NCBI GenBank assembly: GCA_032718475.1
Contig: JAUCBJ010002178.1
Span: 38,219-102,218 of the forward strand
From: Nemertoderma westbladi
Taxonomy: Eukaryota; Xenacoelomorpha; Nemertodermatida; Nemertodermatidae
DNA: 64,000 nucleotides
Direction: 5' to 3'
A program made the position numbers and the translations under genes. Of the stretch, positions 1-12,029 are shown piece by piece. Position 1 is the stretch's first letter. The number at the start of each line of letters is the position of its first letter. The notes under the pieces are model-generated. The model made no database searches and was not told the DNA's origin. It worked only from the letters and a program-made list of their open reading frames with translations.

Positions 1-950
1 GAACATCATCAGTCTGTCCAGTCTGCATTCGGTGTTCTTGAACACCCACTGCGCTAAGAGAAAGCTTATCTGCCAAGGCAGTCAGCTCACCTTGTCGCAT
101 TGGGGACCCAAGTGTTAGGGTGTTTACTGAGGCTAGTCTAGTGACTTGCCTCAGATTCACCAATGGATTTGTTGGTCGGGGTGGAACATGAGAGTAGCTT
201 CAAACTCCAGAATCCCTCTCCCCCTCACAATCTGGCCTCCCTGGTGACCTAGGGTTTGGACCAGAAAGGTCATCAGGAAAGGGACTCGAAGAATTGTTGG
301 CTTCTCTCTCTCGAGTAGGGGGTGAGACAGGCAGCCGGTCAGGAGATAACTGACACCTGTGAGGCCGATTGTGTCCGGTAATTCCACAGGCCTCTATTGG
401 CCGGACCTCTGCATTACTAATACAATCCACAGTGGGGGGTTGGGGAGTGCCTTTTTGCTGAGTCAGCTCTCGGGGTAAATACCACACCCTGGTATGCCGT
501 TCCACAGGGTGGGTGTTGCAGTGGAGTCAGATATGAGGCCCATCACCCATATCTACTCTGGCACACATGACCCACCATTGGCTGTGCAGCTCATCTGCTG
601 GGTCATGCTCTGTACCCCTGCTGCCAGGTGCAGGTCGCAGAGAAGTGTACTCAGAGTGGACATGAGAACACTCTACTCCTGACCAGCCATTGGTAGATCA
701 CCATCTGCCTGGTCAGGCCATATACCCCTGCAGCCAAGTATATGGGTCCTCAATACAGGACCAATTGTGTCCTTATCCCAGAACGAAGGGGTTCCTAGTT
801 ACAGGACCAGATTTGCCCCAGTAAGAGGGTCTATGCAGCTACAGGTGGCACCTCCTTTATGCTGCTTGGAGGTGGCAAGTTTTCTTGATCAATGACCTAG
901 AATACCTGACCTGACCTGAATATATTAATAAATTAGGCCTACATGTAGGA
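1..950. other. Unassigned, relatively GC-rich stretch
   Basis: No open frame here resembles a family I recognise. The sequence is richer in G and C than its surroundings and ends with a short run of the word CCTGA (905-919) before AT-rich DNA. A short terminal tandem word is common at 3' ends of some non-LTR retrotransposons, so this may be an unrecognised plus-strand LINE 3' end. That is a guess. Confidence 0.25.
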
Positions 951-1134
951 GCATCTTGTTGGGGTTAGTGCTGGTGTAGCGCTTATGGTCAAAGGTTCCA
1001 CACATGGGTCTAAGTTTCAGTAGATAGGTTTGGTCAAATCTTCCCATTCCACAAACTTACATTTCAGTGTAACGATTCTGTCAATTTTATGATTCAACTA
1101 TACTGTACATCCAACCGTCGGAATAGATAGATAG

Positions 1135-1660
1135 ATTGTCTCACGACCTGTTTACAGAACCCATTCTGATTTTCACGTTGCAGTGTCTCGATGGGATCCC
1201 TGATGTGATATCTATTAAAGCTTTACAGCAATCGAGAATAATAAGATTAAGAACAAAAAGATCCATATATTATTAGGTTGTACTTCTTGGGAACAGGGGC
1301 CAACTTATTTGTTTGCACGGACTCTCTTAGATTTATACATAGGGCCTATACATGTCTCTGATATTGGTGTGAATGAGCTCCAAGCACACAGGTATTTTAA
1401 TGCCATCAACGCAACCTTACTGGCACGATTGGTTTTGCAGCAGTCAGTCTTGACTTTCACAAATGAGATGTCACCAATGGGTATATTATGAGTACAGACT
1501 CAGACGCAAAGTTATCAGGCAATACTCTGTCATTGTTTAGGAGCTTCTCAAAGTGGCCCTTACAACCATTTTTGAGATGCTTGTGAATCGGCCTTGATAA
1601 TTGGTTGGAGAGTTCCTTAGAGAGATCATTTCGGGACTTCCAAATCCTGTGGTCAGTCCA
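1135..1660 (-). pseudogene. Relic of an RTE-like LINE reverse transcriptase
   Basis: This degenerate stretch parallels, in the same order and strand, the RTE-like reverse transcriptase at 14485-16158. The shared segments include the part around 1160-1200 (compare 15490-15535), the part around 1285-1320 (compare 15630-15660) and the part around 1510-1590 (compare 15880-15960). It has internal deletions and no useful open frame. It shows that this LINE family has older copies in the same locus. Confidence 0.7.
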
Positions 1661-1849
1661 AAGGGCTATTTTTTCTGATTCAAGGGTGTTGTTCCCAAAA
1701 TTGTGGAACTGAACCTATATAGTAGCTATGAAATTGAATGTTGAAGTGATGAAATTTATAAAACGGTTCTAACGATTTTCCCAATTTTTTGACCATAGTT
1801 ACATAGGCCAAATCCAAATCTAAGGTCACACGCAAATTGTCATTCCAAG

Positions 1850-2165
1850 GTGCGAGTGGTAGGATTGGGACACTCTGATTGACCGAATCTGAATCTCGAT
1901 AAATCTCGACTAGACTTAAATGAAACTCGTCCATACTTGCTAGGAACATCCCTCACCTTAGCCTCAACATCCTGGGTGGGCCAAGACTCTGTAGGGCTGG
2001 GGGTGTAGGATTGGAACGCTCTGATTGGCCGAAATTTAAACTCGATAAATCTTGACTATAATTAAACGAAACTCGTCGATACTCGCAGGGAACATCCCTC
2101 ACCTAAGTCTCAATATCCTAGGTTGGTCACGACCCTGGGGGCCAGGGATCTACGATTGGGACCCC
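1850..2165. repeat. Diverged tandem repeat, unit about 149 bp
   Basis: A unit starting near 1858 with a GTAGGATTGG-like word recurs near 2007, and a third partial start lies near 2150. Each unit contains a GATTG(A/G)CCGAA word followed by CTCGATAAATCT. About 2.1 copies with substitutions; no coding potential. Confidence 0.6.
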
Positions 2166-3929
2166 AATCAGCGGGTAAACGCATGATGTATGTATAATAA
2201 CTAATTTTGCATAATTTAGGTAATTATTGACAGAAGCATTAGTTCATAGCCCCTTTAACACCGTCATCTTTCTCCTACATATATACATGTATAGGCCTAC
2301 ACGGCTCCAATCAAGGCAAGGATCCACTCTAAGTAATCCAATGTTCCTTATTGGACTTCATCCCTTTGGTTGCACTTGTGGTCTTGTACGGCAAAACTAA
2401 AATTTTGCCAAAAAATTCAGAATCTTGCTTATGTTTTCAATCTTGTTATTCAATCTTATAATTCAACATGGGGATATTTGTTAGGCCTACTGTATATCAT
2501 TACTCAGTATCACTCCAATCCAAGTAGTACACGGAATGAGGGCGCCTGGTCCAGCCATTTTATATTATATTCAGGACAAAGTGTTGCAGTTGAGTCTGTT
2601 TTATTTCCCATCCAGAGCACCTCAGTTTTGGTTCTATTTAATTTTAATACTGAAATTTTTCCAAAAGTGTCGAAAATATAACATTTTCTCTGTCACATCT
2701 AACAATGAGATTAAATTTCTACGTCGTTAGACCTATGTTCCTTCAATATCGTCTTAATTTCTATTAGCTATCGCTAGTATTTAAATTAAGAAATAAATCC
2801 GAACTGAGAGGGTCCTCTTATTGTGTAAAACCACGTTCGGCCGAGAATGGCCTTGGAAGATAACCATTGTTCTGTATCACGAGTTGGAAGTTATTATTAT
2901 ACAGTATAGGCCTATTATATATCAAACCAAGTTACAGTAAAAAGTTTGTAAAAAATTGAAACGATTTAAAACGCATTTAATAAATGGCTCTACTGAATCA
3001 TATGCTTTTTGGAAACCCGCCATCATCACTCGAATTCCTCCCTGGCCAAATTTGTCTAGGTTTTCACTAGCGGAGACATTTTTTCGAACATTGTCTAGGT
3101 AGCGCGCAGGGGGAAGGAAACCCGACTGCTCCTGATTTATTAACGGAGATTATAGGGCTACATACTGTACTTCAATCTAAGGGTCAAATGTTTTGTTAAT
3201 AATTTATAATCGACATTTAGAAGTGTTATGGGCCGTCTGTTGTCTAAAAAACCGTGGATCTTTATCCTTGTTTTACGTTTAACAAGCGCTGTAGCAAACA
3301 ACAACAGTATACCTATAACTGTGGTTCAAACATGAGATTGATGAAGTCATAACTTCTGACTGAGGCAAAATTTAGAAAATCCGGCCTATTATTCTGTAGA
3401 CAGAATCCTCAGCTACAACCTCCCACAAAAAATTGAAATCCGTTAAGAAATGGCGGAGGAGATAGATTTTTAGTAAAAAATAAGCACATTTGAGAAAAAT
3501 GCAGGAAAAAATTTGAGTTTGAATTTCGCGCTAAACCATCTCCTATTGGTATATATTTATTATTATATGATGTTTGACAACCACGACTTTAGAGGAATTG
3601 TGATATTAATATGAAAACAATAAAATAGGACATGGGGTCTTATTCCCTCAGATACTACCTAGCATTTAGGGCCACTTGGGCCACTGTTAGTACTCAGGCA
3701 CTAAGGCCCATTAAAAAACAAAATACCAAATCGATTTTAGTGCTACATAACCCAACCCAACTACCACAAGAAAAACTACACCAAAACCTTTACAACTTTT
3801 TTTTTTATAAATTACACCTAAACTATTCATTATCCATTGAATCAATAATATGATAATGTACTGGTTATATAACAGTATATATAGCGGTTTATTCCCTCTT
3901 TCCTGATTTCCAGTTTATTGATCACCTGA
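2166..3929. other. AT-rich DNA, no recognised feature
   Basis: The open frames here are short and resemble nothing I know. No long inverted or tandem repeat stands out. It adjoins the 3' side of the minus-strand gypsy element, whose LTR I could not recognise. Confidence 0.4.
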
Positions 3930-4760
3930 AACACTTTCGAGTTTGATTAATGTGTCTTATAATAATAATCCCACCACAATCGACTTCAAGCATCATAGAA
4001 CTTGGCATCCGATGGACAGTAGCTTCCAGCCACTTCGGATTGCGTCGACCACAACCAACATTTCTTACCCACACCTTATCTTCCGGTTTATACTTATTAC
4101 CAAGTTGAGGAACATTTATGTGCTATTAAGTTAAACGATTACGCAAAGAATAACCCATTAATATCTCAGTGGGCGACTTTCCTCCCTCCAATGGTGTAGC
4201 ACGAAATCTAAATAGAATCTCCTTCAATTTCTTGGACCATTCTTTGCTAGTGACTCTTTAACTGTAAGGACACCTCTTTCGGCCAATCCATTGGATTGAG
4301 GGTCGTAACTTGGATTCCGCGAATACTCTATTCCCCATTCGTCCATCTTATTTTTGAACTCGGCACTGATAAATTGTGGTCCCCCATCGGAATGAATTTT
4401 AGGAGGAAAACCAAACCTAGCGAACCACTCAAACAGAAGTAATGTTGCCTTTGATGTGGTAGAGTTCATTTTCTCAACTTCAATCCATTTACTACCACAA
4501 TCCACCAGTAACAAATAATCACTGCCATTGGAAGAAAAATAATCTACATGTAATCTCTCCCATGCATTATTGGTAACAGGCCATTCCTCGAAAACTTGAG
4601 GCCTCGAACTCATGTTCCGCTGACCTCTGACAAGTTTGGCAATAATTGGATACATCCTCTATTTTACTATCCAAATTAGGCCACCACACATGTAACCTAG
4701 CTAGGGACTTCATTCTCGTCGAACCTTGGTGTGTAGCATGTATTTTATCTAAATATCTTT
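3930..4760 (-). pseudogene. Gypsy integrase (zinc-binding, DDE core, C-terminal part)
   Basis: This is the integrase that inserts the retrotransposon cDNA. From about 4745 down, one frame gives an H2C2 zinc-binding module with a CQTC pair. The open frame 4655-4224 (143 aa) carries the catalytic core with all three acidic residues in context: HVDYF, HSDGGPQF and GLAERG. Below 4224 a third frame keeps a C-terminal region with KPEDKVWV and RNPKWLEA. Frame changes lie between zinc finger and core and between core and tail, so no full-length protein can be made. Confidence 0.85.
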
Positions 4761-5056
4761 ATCAAAGTGATGTTGGAATAACTATTCGCCCCCTCATGAG
4801 TAAAATACCATCCTCTATTGAGAATGATAGTCTCTTGATCCAGAAGGGCTTTAGTTGTTCATTGTTCAATTGGCCACTTCTCTACTCCTTCCTGTAACAA
4901 CTTTATTACAACAGATAGTATCTCATCCCGCTTGGCTTTCTAACCTCTTCTAAATTAACAGGTCCAACACCATCAGTTACATTATTTATTCTTTCCCAAT
5001 CCGACGTTTCTGTTTTAAATGGCGCTCTACTTAGCGCATCAACATTACCATGGAGT

Positions 5057-5680
5057 TCACTTTTGCGATACTCTAACAATCGTATCGCATATCGATGCAG
5101 ATGTCCTTGAAACTAATTCTGACAAACCTTTCTTACAACCAAAAATAGATACTAATGGCTTGTGATCAGTGATCAGAACAAATTTACGACCCCATAAATA
5201 GGATTGAAATTTCCCAATTCCAAACATAATTGCCAGTGCTTCACAGTCGATATTTAAATAATTCTTTTCAGCTTGTATTTGGGTTCGGGAAGCAAATGCC
5301 GCTGGATATTCCTTCCCATTAACCCGATGTGATAAAACGGCACCCAAACCTTTTTGAGATGCATCACATGACAACATCAATGGCTTATCTGGATCATAGT
5401 GGGTTAATGTAGGAGCTGACAACAATACGTCCTTTATTTCCTGAAATGACTCCTCCTGTTCTCTATCCCATTCCCACTTTGGCCCTTTTTTAAGCAAACT
5501 ATAAAGAGGCTGAGCAATTGCAGACAAATTCCTAACAAATCCAGAATAAAATTTAACCATGCCTAGAAAACTCTGCAAACCAGAAACATTTGTTGGTGCC
5601 GGCATATCCGCAATAGCACGTACTCTTTCACTGTCAGTTGACCTCCTTTTATCTGAAATAATAAAACCTAAGTATTTCAC
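5057..5680 (-). pseudogene. Gypsy RT thumb and RNase H domain
   Basis: This 207-residue frame continues the gypsy polyprotein after the reverse transcriptase palm. It begins at the YLGFIIS motif, followed by the connection segment (FLGMVKFYSGFV). The RNase H of the Ty3 type has CDASQKGLGAVL, then DCEALAI, then ITDHKPL, which hold the acidic catalytic positions. RNase H degrades the RNA strand of the RNA-DNA hybrid during reverse transcription. It is one frameshift away from the palm frame that starts at 5718. Confidence 0.9.
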
Positions 5681-5717
5681 TGTGTTCGTAGCAAATTAGC
5701 ACTTGTCCTCTCGAAGT

Positions 5718-6330
5718 CTAATGCCAGCTGATTGAAGATGATCGAATTAAATTTAAATGATCATCCAAATTTTCTGATGTTAATAACATGTCATCCAATA
5801 ATACAAACACATTGGCAATATCCTTCAAAATTTGTTTCATTTCCCATTGTACAATACCTGGAGCTGAAGAAGTTCCATACGGAAATATCTGATACTGTAT
5901 TAGACCTCTGATGGTATTAACTGTCAACATAACTTTTGAGTCATCTTCTAATTCGAATTGCTCATAACATGTTCTCATGTCCAACTTCGTAAAAAATTTC
6001 TTGTTAGACAGTTTAGCAAAAATGTCCTCTATCAAAGGCAAAGGATATGCTTCAGTGTCTATTTGTTTTGCCACTGTACCAGTATAATCTGCATACAATC
6101 TCACACCACTATCAGGTTTTGCCACAGTGACCATTGGCGAAGCCCCCTCAGACGAAGCGACAGGTTTTAATGTTCCACGATTCATCATTTCATCCAAGCA
6201 TTCTCTGACTTTACTCTGCCAACACAAAGGGTACATGTCTAAGTTTCCTATATATTGGGAAAGCTCCAGGTTTGATCTGAATATGCGCTTTAAAGCCTTC
6301 AACTTTTCGTAATTCCCTTGAAAATAACTC
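5718..6330 (-). pseudogene. Gypsy reverse transcriptase fingers and palm
   Basis: The open frame covering 5718-6593 encodes gypsy RT only up to about 6340; its remaining N-terminal part is translated minisatellite from the foldback insertion. Visible RT blocks are ASPMVTVAKPDSGVRLYADY, then FFTKLDMRTCYEQ (first catalytic Asp), then FPYGTSSAPG and VLLDDML (the xxDD catalytic pair). The segment just upstream (PGAFPIYRKLRHVPF) is in another frame (6211-6465), so at least one frameshift lies near 6215. The element is inactive. Confidence 0.9.
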
Positions 6331-6340
6331 ACCATGGTAA

Positions 6341-7440
6341 TGTGAAAAATATCGAGACTTGAAAAATATCGAGAGTAAAAATAACGAGAGTAAAAATATC
6401 GAGAGTAAAAATAACGAGTGTTGAAAATTAACGTGATTAAAAAATATCGAAAGTAAAAATAACACGAGATGAAAAATATCGAAAATAACGAGTGTTGAAA
6501 AATATCGAGTGTTGAAAAATATCGAGTGTTGAAAAATATCGAGTGTTGAAAAATATCGAGTGTTGAAAAATATCGAGAGTAAAAATATTGCATTTTACTT
6601 GAGCATTTTATTTAGAATTATGGAACAATATTGCAGTGCATGGGTTACAACAGTGCAAGTGAATGGCATTATGTAATACACGTTGGGTACCCATTTACCA
6701 GATTTATTATACTAGCTAGCTAGTTTTTGCTATTTTTTTAATAAATATTATAAAAGAAGTGCTAGCTATAAATTTTGATAAATATTATAAATATTGTTAA
6801 ATTTTATATTTGAACACGTACTGTATAAGCTACCAAATGTTGATAAATATTGTTGTTCTAGAACATTTTTAGTAAAAAAAATTATCTTACAACCCTTATT
6901 TAAAAAAATTGTTACTATCGATATTTTTACTCTCGATATTTTTCAACACTCTATATTTTTCAACACTCGATATTTTTACTCTCGATATTTTTCAACACTC
7001 GATATTTTTCAACACTCGATATTTTTCAACACTCGATATTTTTCAACACTCAATATTTTTACTCTCGATATTTTTCAACACTCGATATTTTTACTCTCGA
7101 TATTTTTCAACATTCGATATTTTTACTCTCGATATTTTTCAACACTCGATATTTTTACTCTCGATATTTTTCAACACTCGATATTTTTACTCTCGATATT
7201 TTTCAACACTCGATATTTGTACTCTCGATATTTTTCAACACTCGATATTTTTACTCTCGATATTTTTACTCTTGATATTTTTCAACACTCGGTATTTTTG
7301 CTCTCGATGTTTTTACCCTCGATATTTTTACTCTCGATATTTTTTGAACTCTCGATATTATCGTTATTTTTCATCACTCGATGTTTTTACTCGCGTTATT
7401 TTTACTCTCGATATTTTTCATGTCTCGATATTTTTCAATA
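6341..7440. mobile_element. Foldback-type element FB-1 with minisatellite arms, inside gypsy pol
   Basis: The left arm (6341-6592) is an array of GAGTGTTGAAAAATATC and GAGAGTAAAAATA(A/T)C type units. The right arm (about 6917-7440) is the reverse complement of the same units, so the two form a long imperfect inverted repeat around a loop of about 320 bp. The word CTCACCAT occurs at both outer borders (about 6330-6337 and 7445-7452) and fits an 8-9 bp target duplication in the gypsy sequence. The loop carries TAGCTAGCTAG and a TTCTAGAACATT motif (6856-6867). Long open frames in the arms come from the array. No transposase is present. Confidence 0.75.
6594..6916. other. Loop of FB-1
   Basis: This AT-rich core lies between the two minisatellite arms. 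It has no open frame of note. It contains CTAGCTAGCTAG near 6713-6724 and GTTCTAGAACATT at 6855-6867, words that recur in the other foldback elements of this window. Confidence 0.6.
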
Positions 7441-7604
7441 TAACCCTCACCATATACTCTTGGATCAACAGTTGGATATTATTAGCAGGGCTAGGGTGAA
7501 GCGTATTGTCAATTTGAACGACGTGCATTGTTTCAGGATTTAAACTAATGAGTCCAAATTCAATACATTGTTGCAAACAAAGTAATGGCGGACCTTCACC
7601 ATCT
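7441..7604 (-). pseudogene. Gypsy protease-RT linker fragment
   Basis: Between the foldback and piggyBac-like insertions, the minus strand reads as polyprotein linker that links the protease side (above 9030) to the RT side (below 6340). It contains CLQQCIEFG and IQLLIQEY. The assignment rests on position and frame more than on a recognised domain. Confidence 0.55.
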
Positions 7605-7608
7605 TTAA

Positions 7609-9025
7609 CCCTATTACCACTGGGGTGTGTTGACCATTAGCACCACTGGGGGGGGGGGCCGATTCGGCCCACCCTCTATATTTTGGTAGTCGTCCAATGA
7701 AATCCTACAAAATTTGGGCTGTTGGTGAAACAACTATAGATGAACACTACCAAATCTTAAAAAATTAAAATTTCATAAGCAGGGACTCATAATTTTGATG
7801 AAAAATAAAAGTAGTCCCAGGACAAAATTACAAAATTTTTCGTTTTCTAAAAACTAATAGTGCGGCAGTGTTGGCTAGATTTAGTAGGTTTTTCAAGACG
7901 CTGAAACGAATGTGATTATATTCCACTTCCAAAAATTGATGTGGATGCTATTTTTCGTGCACCTAAGAAGTGGGCGTGGCACTTCAAATTTTGAAAAATT
8001 AGATATTCAGAAAATGCCCCTAATTTTTTTATTTCAACGCATCTTTATGGGTTTTCTGGGCCGCTGAATCGATTGAAAGTAATATAGAAGCCTGAAGACT
8101 GAGTGGTTCGCCATTTTTGGTGCACCAAAATGAGGGCGTGGCACTTCAAATTTTGAAAAATACGAGATTTGGAAAATAAACCAAAATTGAAATTTTAACG
8201 AATTTATATAGGTTTTCCAGACCGCTGAATCGATTGAAAGTAATATAGAAGCCTGAAGACTTAGAAGTTAGCCATTTTTTGAAATCAAAACTTTAGTGTT
8301 TTTTCCGAATAAAGTAATTTTGAAAATTTGAAGTGCCACGCCCTAATTTTGGTGCACCGAAAATTACGTACACAAAGGATTTGAGGCTTCTATATTACTT
8401 TCAATCGATTCAGCGCTCCAGAAAACCTATAAAATTAATTTGAAATCTAAACTTTAGTGAATTTTCCGAATCTCGTATTTTTCAAAATTTGAAGTGCCAC
8501 GCCCTAATTTTGGTGCACCAAAAATGGCGAACCACTAAGTCTTCAGGCTTCTATATTACTTTCAATCGATTCAGCGCTCCAGAAAACCTATAAAAATGCT
8601 TTGCAAATCAAAACTTTAGTGTATTTTCCGAATCTCGTATTTTTCAAAATTTGAAGTGCCACGCCTTAATTTTGGTGCACCAAAAATGGCGAACCACTAC
8701 ACTTACATACTTGTATAGAGCATTAGAGTGATCCAAACCAATAAAAATAAATAAAAATAGCCCAAACATAAATAATTACTAAATCACGAATGACTTTGTA
8801 AAATTCGAAAATTTCAAAAAATTTGGTGCTGGAGACCAAATTTTGAGGTGACACCCACATCGAAAAGTAGAAATCCAATTGCAACGGCGTTTTTTGCAAA
8901 AGATGCGGCATTAAATTTGGCTAATTCTCACAAAAAATTGGGCCGGTACGTAATGTGGTTGCATAGTTACAGCAACTAAAAACTAGGAAGGGGCCGATTC
9001 GGCCCCCCCCCCAGTGGTAATAGGG
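7609..9025. mobile_element. piggyBac-like non-autonomous element A, TTAA target sites
   Basis: The element is bounded by TTAA on both sides (7605-7608, 9026-9029). Its termini are inverted repeats beginning CCCTATTACCACTGGGG, and both have G or C runs and GGCCGATTCGGCC just inside. TTAA duplication and CCCT-type ends are typical of piggyBac superfamily elements. There is no transposase frame. The interior has several direct and inverted copies of a roughly 90-bp segment (around 8060, 8220, 8395, 8560, 8680) that includes CAATCGATTCAGCG. It interrupts the gypsy protease. Confidence 0.75.
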
Positions 9026-9029
9026 TTAA

Positions 9030-9245
9030 CAATTGTAAATTTCCGAAAAATTGGTTTCATTCCTGGCAACCCTACCGCCAATGTAGTCTCACCAATGGGC
9101 ATTACCTTAGATTGACCAAAAACTGACAACATAGGTAGGTGCTCTGGAGATTTCATAACTGACACCTTTCAAAAAAGAAATTGGTATAATATTCCTAGAA
9201 GCTCCAGAATCTAACAGGATTTCTCTAGGTACTCCCTCGATAACT
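9030..9245 (-). pseudogene. Gypsy retropepsin fragment
   Basis: On the minus strand this codes for an aspartic protease with the active-site context EILLDSGASRNIIP and the later stretch VFGQSKVMPIGETTLAVG. Such proteases cut the Gag-Pol polyprotein. The C-terminal side is separated from the rest of pol by the TTAA element. A frameshift lies near 9165-9180. Confidence 0.8.
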
Positions 9246-9655
9246 AGGGATACAAATGCCTGTGACTTTCCTTTAACTTAAAACGTATATGAACAATCAT
9301 ATTCAACTTGATCATCATTTTCTGTGAGTCAAGTATCTTATTAGTTGAAGAGTGGTTAAATGCACCGGAACTAGTGGTAGGCCTCCCCATACCAGTAGAC
9401 CTATCCATACCAGCGGTTCTACCCAAGATGTCCTGCGTATGCGAATGGATGACGGTATAATAAACTGGAGATCTAGCGTTTCAGTTAGCGACGCGAAATA
9501 CGAATGCACGGAAGGTTCACTTCAACAGCTTAAGTCAAAGAATGTGGGACCTAAACGAGCCCCACGGCTGCAGCAGAAGTCAAATAAATCCCAACCTGGA
9601 TCGCTCAGTCACCCCGGATCCCATATCCCAGAAAACGACCAGTAGGAGGCACCTC
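9246..9655 (-). pseudogene. Gypsy gag-pol junction, degenerate
   Basis: This stretch leads into the protease on the minus strand (QAFVSLVIEGVPRE just upstream of the active site) with an in-frame stop. Above about 9320 the frame is uncertain. It is bounded above by a plus-strand LINE insertion. Confidence 0.45.
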
Positions 9656-9659
9656 TACT

Positions 9660-10917
9660 CGTTCACCGCAATCAAATATTAAATGTTTCTTTGCAAATGC
9701 GCATTCAATACGCAGTCTACACAAATATGGCGACCTACAATCGCGAATTGGTTCATTTAATTATGATATTGTTGGTCTATGCGAGACTCACCTCACACCT
9801 GACGACGAGGACTCTCTACTCTTGGGCGAGTTTAAAGATGATTATAAACTTTATCGAAAGGATCGACCACCCAATACGTGTGGCGGGGGTGTTGCGATCA
9901 TTTGTAAAAATAATCTGCAACCAACCCTGGTAGCTATCCCTCAACGTTACAATAGCATAGAGTGTGTATCCGTTGACATAAATACTGTAGAAAAATGTCG
10001 TATTGTCTGCATTTATCGTCCGCCAGACTCATGTTACATAACTACTATGAAATGCATCAGTACTTGAATCTAGTTAACAGTCTTATGATTGAAATTAGCG
10101 AGGTACCCCAACCAGTTTTCATTACGGGTGACTTCAATTTTGGTGCTATTAATTGGTCAGATCTAAACAAAAGGCCAAACTCACAATGTGATAAATTTAT
10201 TAATGCAGTTTCAGCATCAAACTTATGCCAATTAATTGACTTTATAACCCGTGATGATGCAATACTAGACTTGTTGTTGTGTAATGATCCATTTCTAATT
10301 GGGGATGTTTAATGTGAAACTCCAATTGGAAATAGCGCCGTAAACTCGACTATTCAAAAACCGAGCGACCATCAAGGGTTTTCTTTTAGTATTAATAATT
10401 GTCTTTTTAATAATTCTGAGACCCATGGACCACCACCGCTTAGATATAATTTTGTTAAAATGGATCAGGTAGGTATCAAAGCCGTTTAGTTTGAATAACA
10501 TTAACTGGGAACATGAATTTTCCAATTGTGATAACAACATAAATTCGATGTGTGATATATTCTATGGAACATTAAACAATCTCTTTGAGAAGTTTGTACC
10601 TAAATATATACCAAATAAAAATAAAAACCGCCCACCCTTGCATATCCGAAAATTGCAGGCTTCTAAGCGGTTGTTGTGGCGTAAAAAGAATAATTCCGTA
10701 ACAGATTTGCGTGCTTATAGACGTGTTTGTTTTATTTGTGAAAAAGCCATTCGCGATTTTCATATGCAAAAAGAAATTAAAGTCCTTACTGCAGTGCTGG
10801 ATTAAGCCTCTGGTGGCCCTAAGGCACATTTTAGTAATTTCCAAAAATGGTTGTTTATCATTGTTATGTGTGCTGCACTAGCCGAGGTGTCTCCTCAATA
10901 AAAATATCTTATCTTAT
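9660..10917 (+). pseudogene. LINE (CR1/L2-like) endonuclease fragment
   Basis: An open stretch from about 9677 encodes the APE-type endonuclease of a non-LTR retrotransposon: FFANAHSIRSL, VGLCETHL, GGGVAIICKN and CIYRPPDS. After a frameshift near 10040 it continues in 9995-10312 with FITGDFNFGAINW and LDLLLCNDP. A further frame, 10491-10805, holds the linker toward RT, ending near 10785. The 3' border near 10890-10917 carries repeats of ATCTT. The fragment lies inside gypsy gag-pol in the opposite orientation. Several frameshifts make it non-functional, and the RT domain is missing. Confidence 0.8.
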
Positions 10918-11083
10918 CTAAGTGAGTTCCGGTAGGCCCATTCCTCTTAGGACAACACTTGTAAAAATGATTTCTCCCATAACACTTCCGGCAAAACCTC
11001 CCAAAAGCTGGGCACGTTTCCCATTTCCATTCATGATTCCCATCACAAAATTTACATTTACTCATAGGTACCTGTACTGGCAT
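10900..11083 (-). pseudogene. Gypsy gag zinc-knuckle region
   Basis: A 62-residue frame contains a cysteine/histidine-rich nucleocapsid-like segment: KCKFCDGNHEWKWETCP, then CRKCYGRNHF and a following Cys. Such knuckles bind the retroelement RNA. The spacing CxxC...H...C and CxxC...H...C matches gypsy Gag proteins. Basic residues follow. The frame runs into the LINE border at its C-terminal end. Confidence 0.8.
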
Positions 11084-11439
11084 GGGAAATTTTTGGCTTA
11101 CAGGTCCACTAATAGACCCAGATGCAATCCTATTACTAGTACCGACAGGAGCCTGAACACTAGGTGCATATGTACCTAGTGTATGTGGACCTAGATGAAC
11201 CTGAACCTATAGATGGACCCGAACCGGTAGACCTATTTATATAAACCTCAGCAGAATTTTCGATCGCCCTCATTTCAGATGACTGTTGTTCCACAATTTC
11301 CATACTTCTAGCTAATACTCTTACAAGACAAGGCAAAAAGTAACCCGTTTTTTGTCTTGTTTTCTATTTGTTGCGTTACGCTCGCCACATAATAACGCTC
11401 GACAAAAAAGCCAACTTTTTTGCCCCCACTTAAATTGTT

Positions 11440-11600
11440 ATAATGTGATAATTATGAACAATGGCGAATCTAATTTTATTTATTTGAGGGGAATTATTTG
11501 TAGTTATGCACTCAAACTTTCTAGAACAACTTAGTAATGACGCGGTTACATACTGGATACTGGAAATAGATAGTAAAATGTATGGCATAGGGACATACTG
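11440..11600. repeat. Dispersed repeat, second copy at 44290-44430
   Basis: This segment and 44290-44430 are the same family in the same orientation: both contain ATTATGAACAATGG, GGGGAATTATTTGTAGTTATG and ACATACTGGA. Divergence is moderate, with small indels. The class is unknown; a MITE or LTR fragment is possible. Confidence 0.65.
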
Positions 11601-12020
11601 AGAAATAATGTTGCACTGCGATATAAAAATTGTCAAAAAAGTTGGAAAATATGTCGCCCTGGCGATTCGCCCGGACGAAATTAATTAAACACAAATAAAT
11701 ACAATACAAAGCTAAAATAATGTTGGGATATCTTTAACAATTAACTTGACTACGTGTCTCATGTCCTAGAGCGTCCTCTACCGAGCATCACCATACTGTC
11801 TCATAATAACTTCGCAGCGGTTTTGTGTCGACGGTCCAAAAGTGGCCATAGTGCATTTTTTCTGACCTTCGTCCTGGAACCCCACGCAACCAGGTACTGT
11901 ACACCGGCTTTCATTGCAGTAAAGAAAAGTGTAGGCGCCGTATAACTGCGGTATAATCAGTTTTCAGATCTAGCTCTACTAATTTATTACGCGCCTATAT
12001 TAATTAAATCAAACATGGCA
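11601..12020. other. No recognised feature
   Basis: Only short frames without recognisable motifs. No strong repeat structure was seen. Confidence 0.4.
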
Positions 12021-12029
12021 AAGATAGGT

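Larger units (their letters stand above)
3930..11330 (-). mobile_element. Decayed Ty3/gypsy LTR retrotransposon, split by three insertions
   Basis: Read on the minus strand, the expected order is present: a gag zinc knuckle (about 11083-10900), an aspartic protease (about 9245-9030), reverse transcriptase (6330-5718), RT thumb plus RNase H (5680-5057), and integrase (about 4760-3930). The order protease-RT-RNase H-integrase is that of Ty3/gypsy. Frameshifts and stops separate the domains. Three foreign segments lie inside: a foldback element (6341-7440), a TTAA-flanked piggyBac-like element (7609-9025) and a plus-strand LINE fragment (about 9660-10917). No LTR pair was found, so the ends are approximate. 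Confidence 0.85.

Noticed and set aside
6794-7543. Frames of 249 and 196 codons at 6.8-7.5 kb
   Set aside because: They are translations of the foldback arm arrays in two frames, with the same peptide words repeating.
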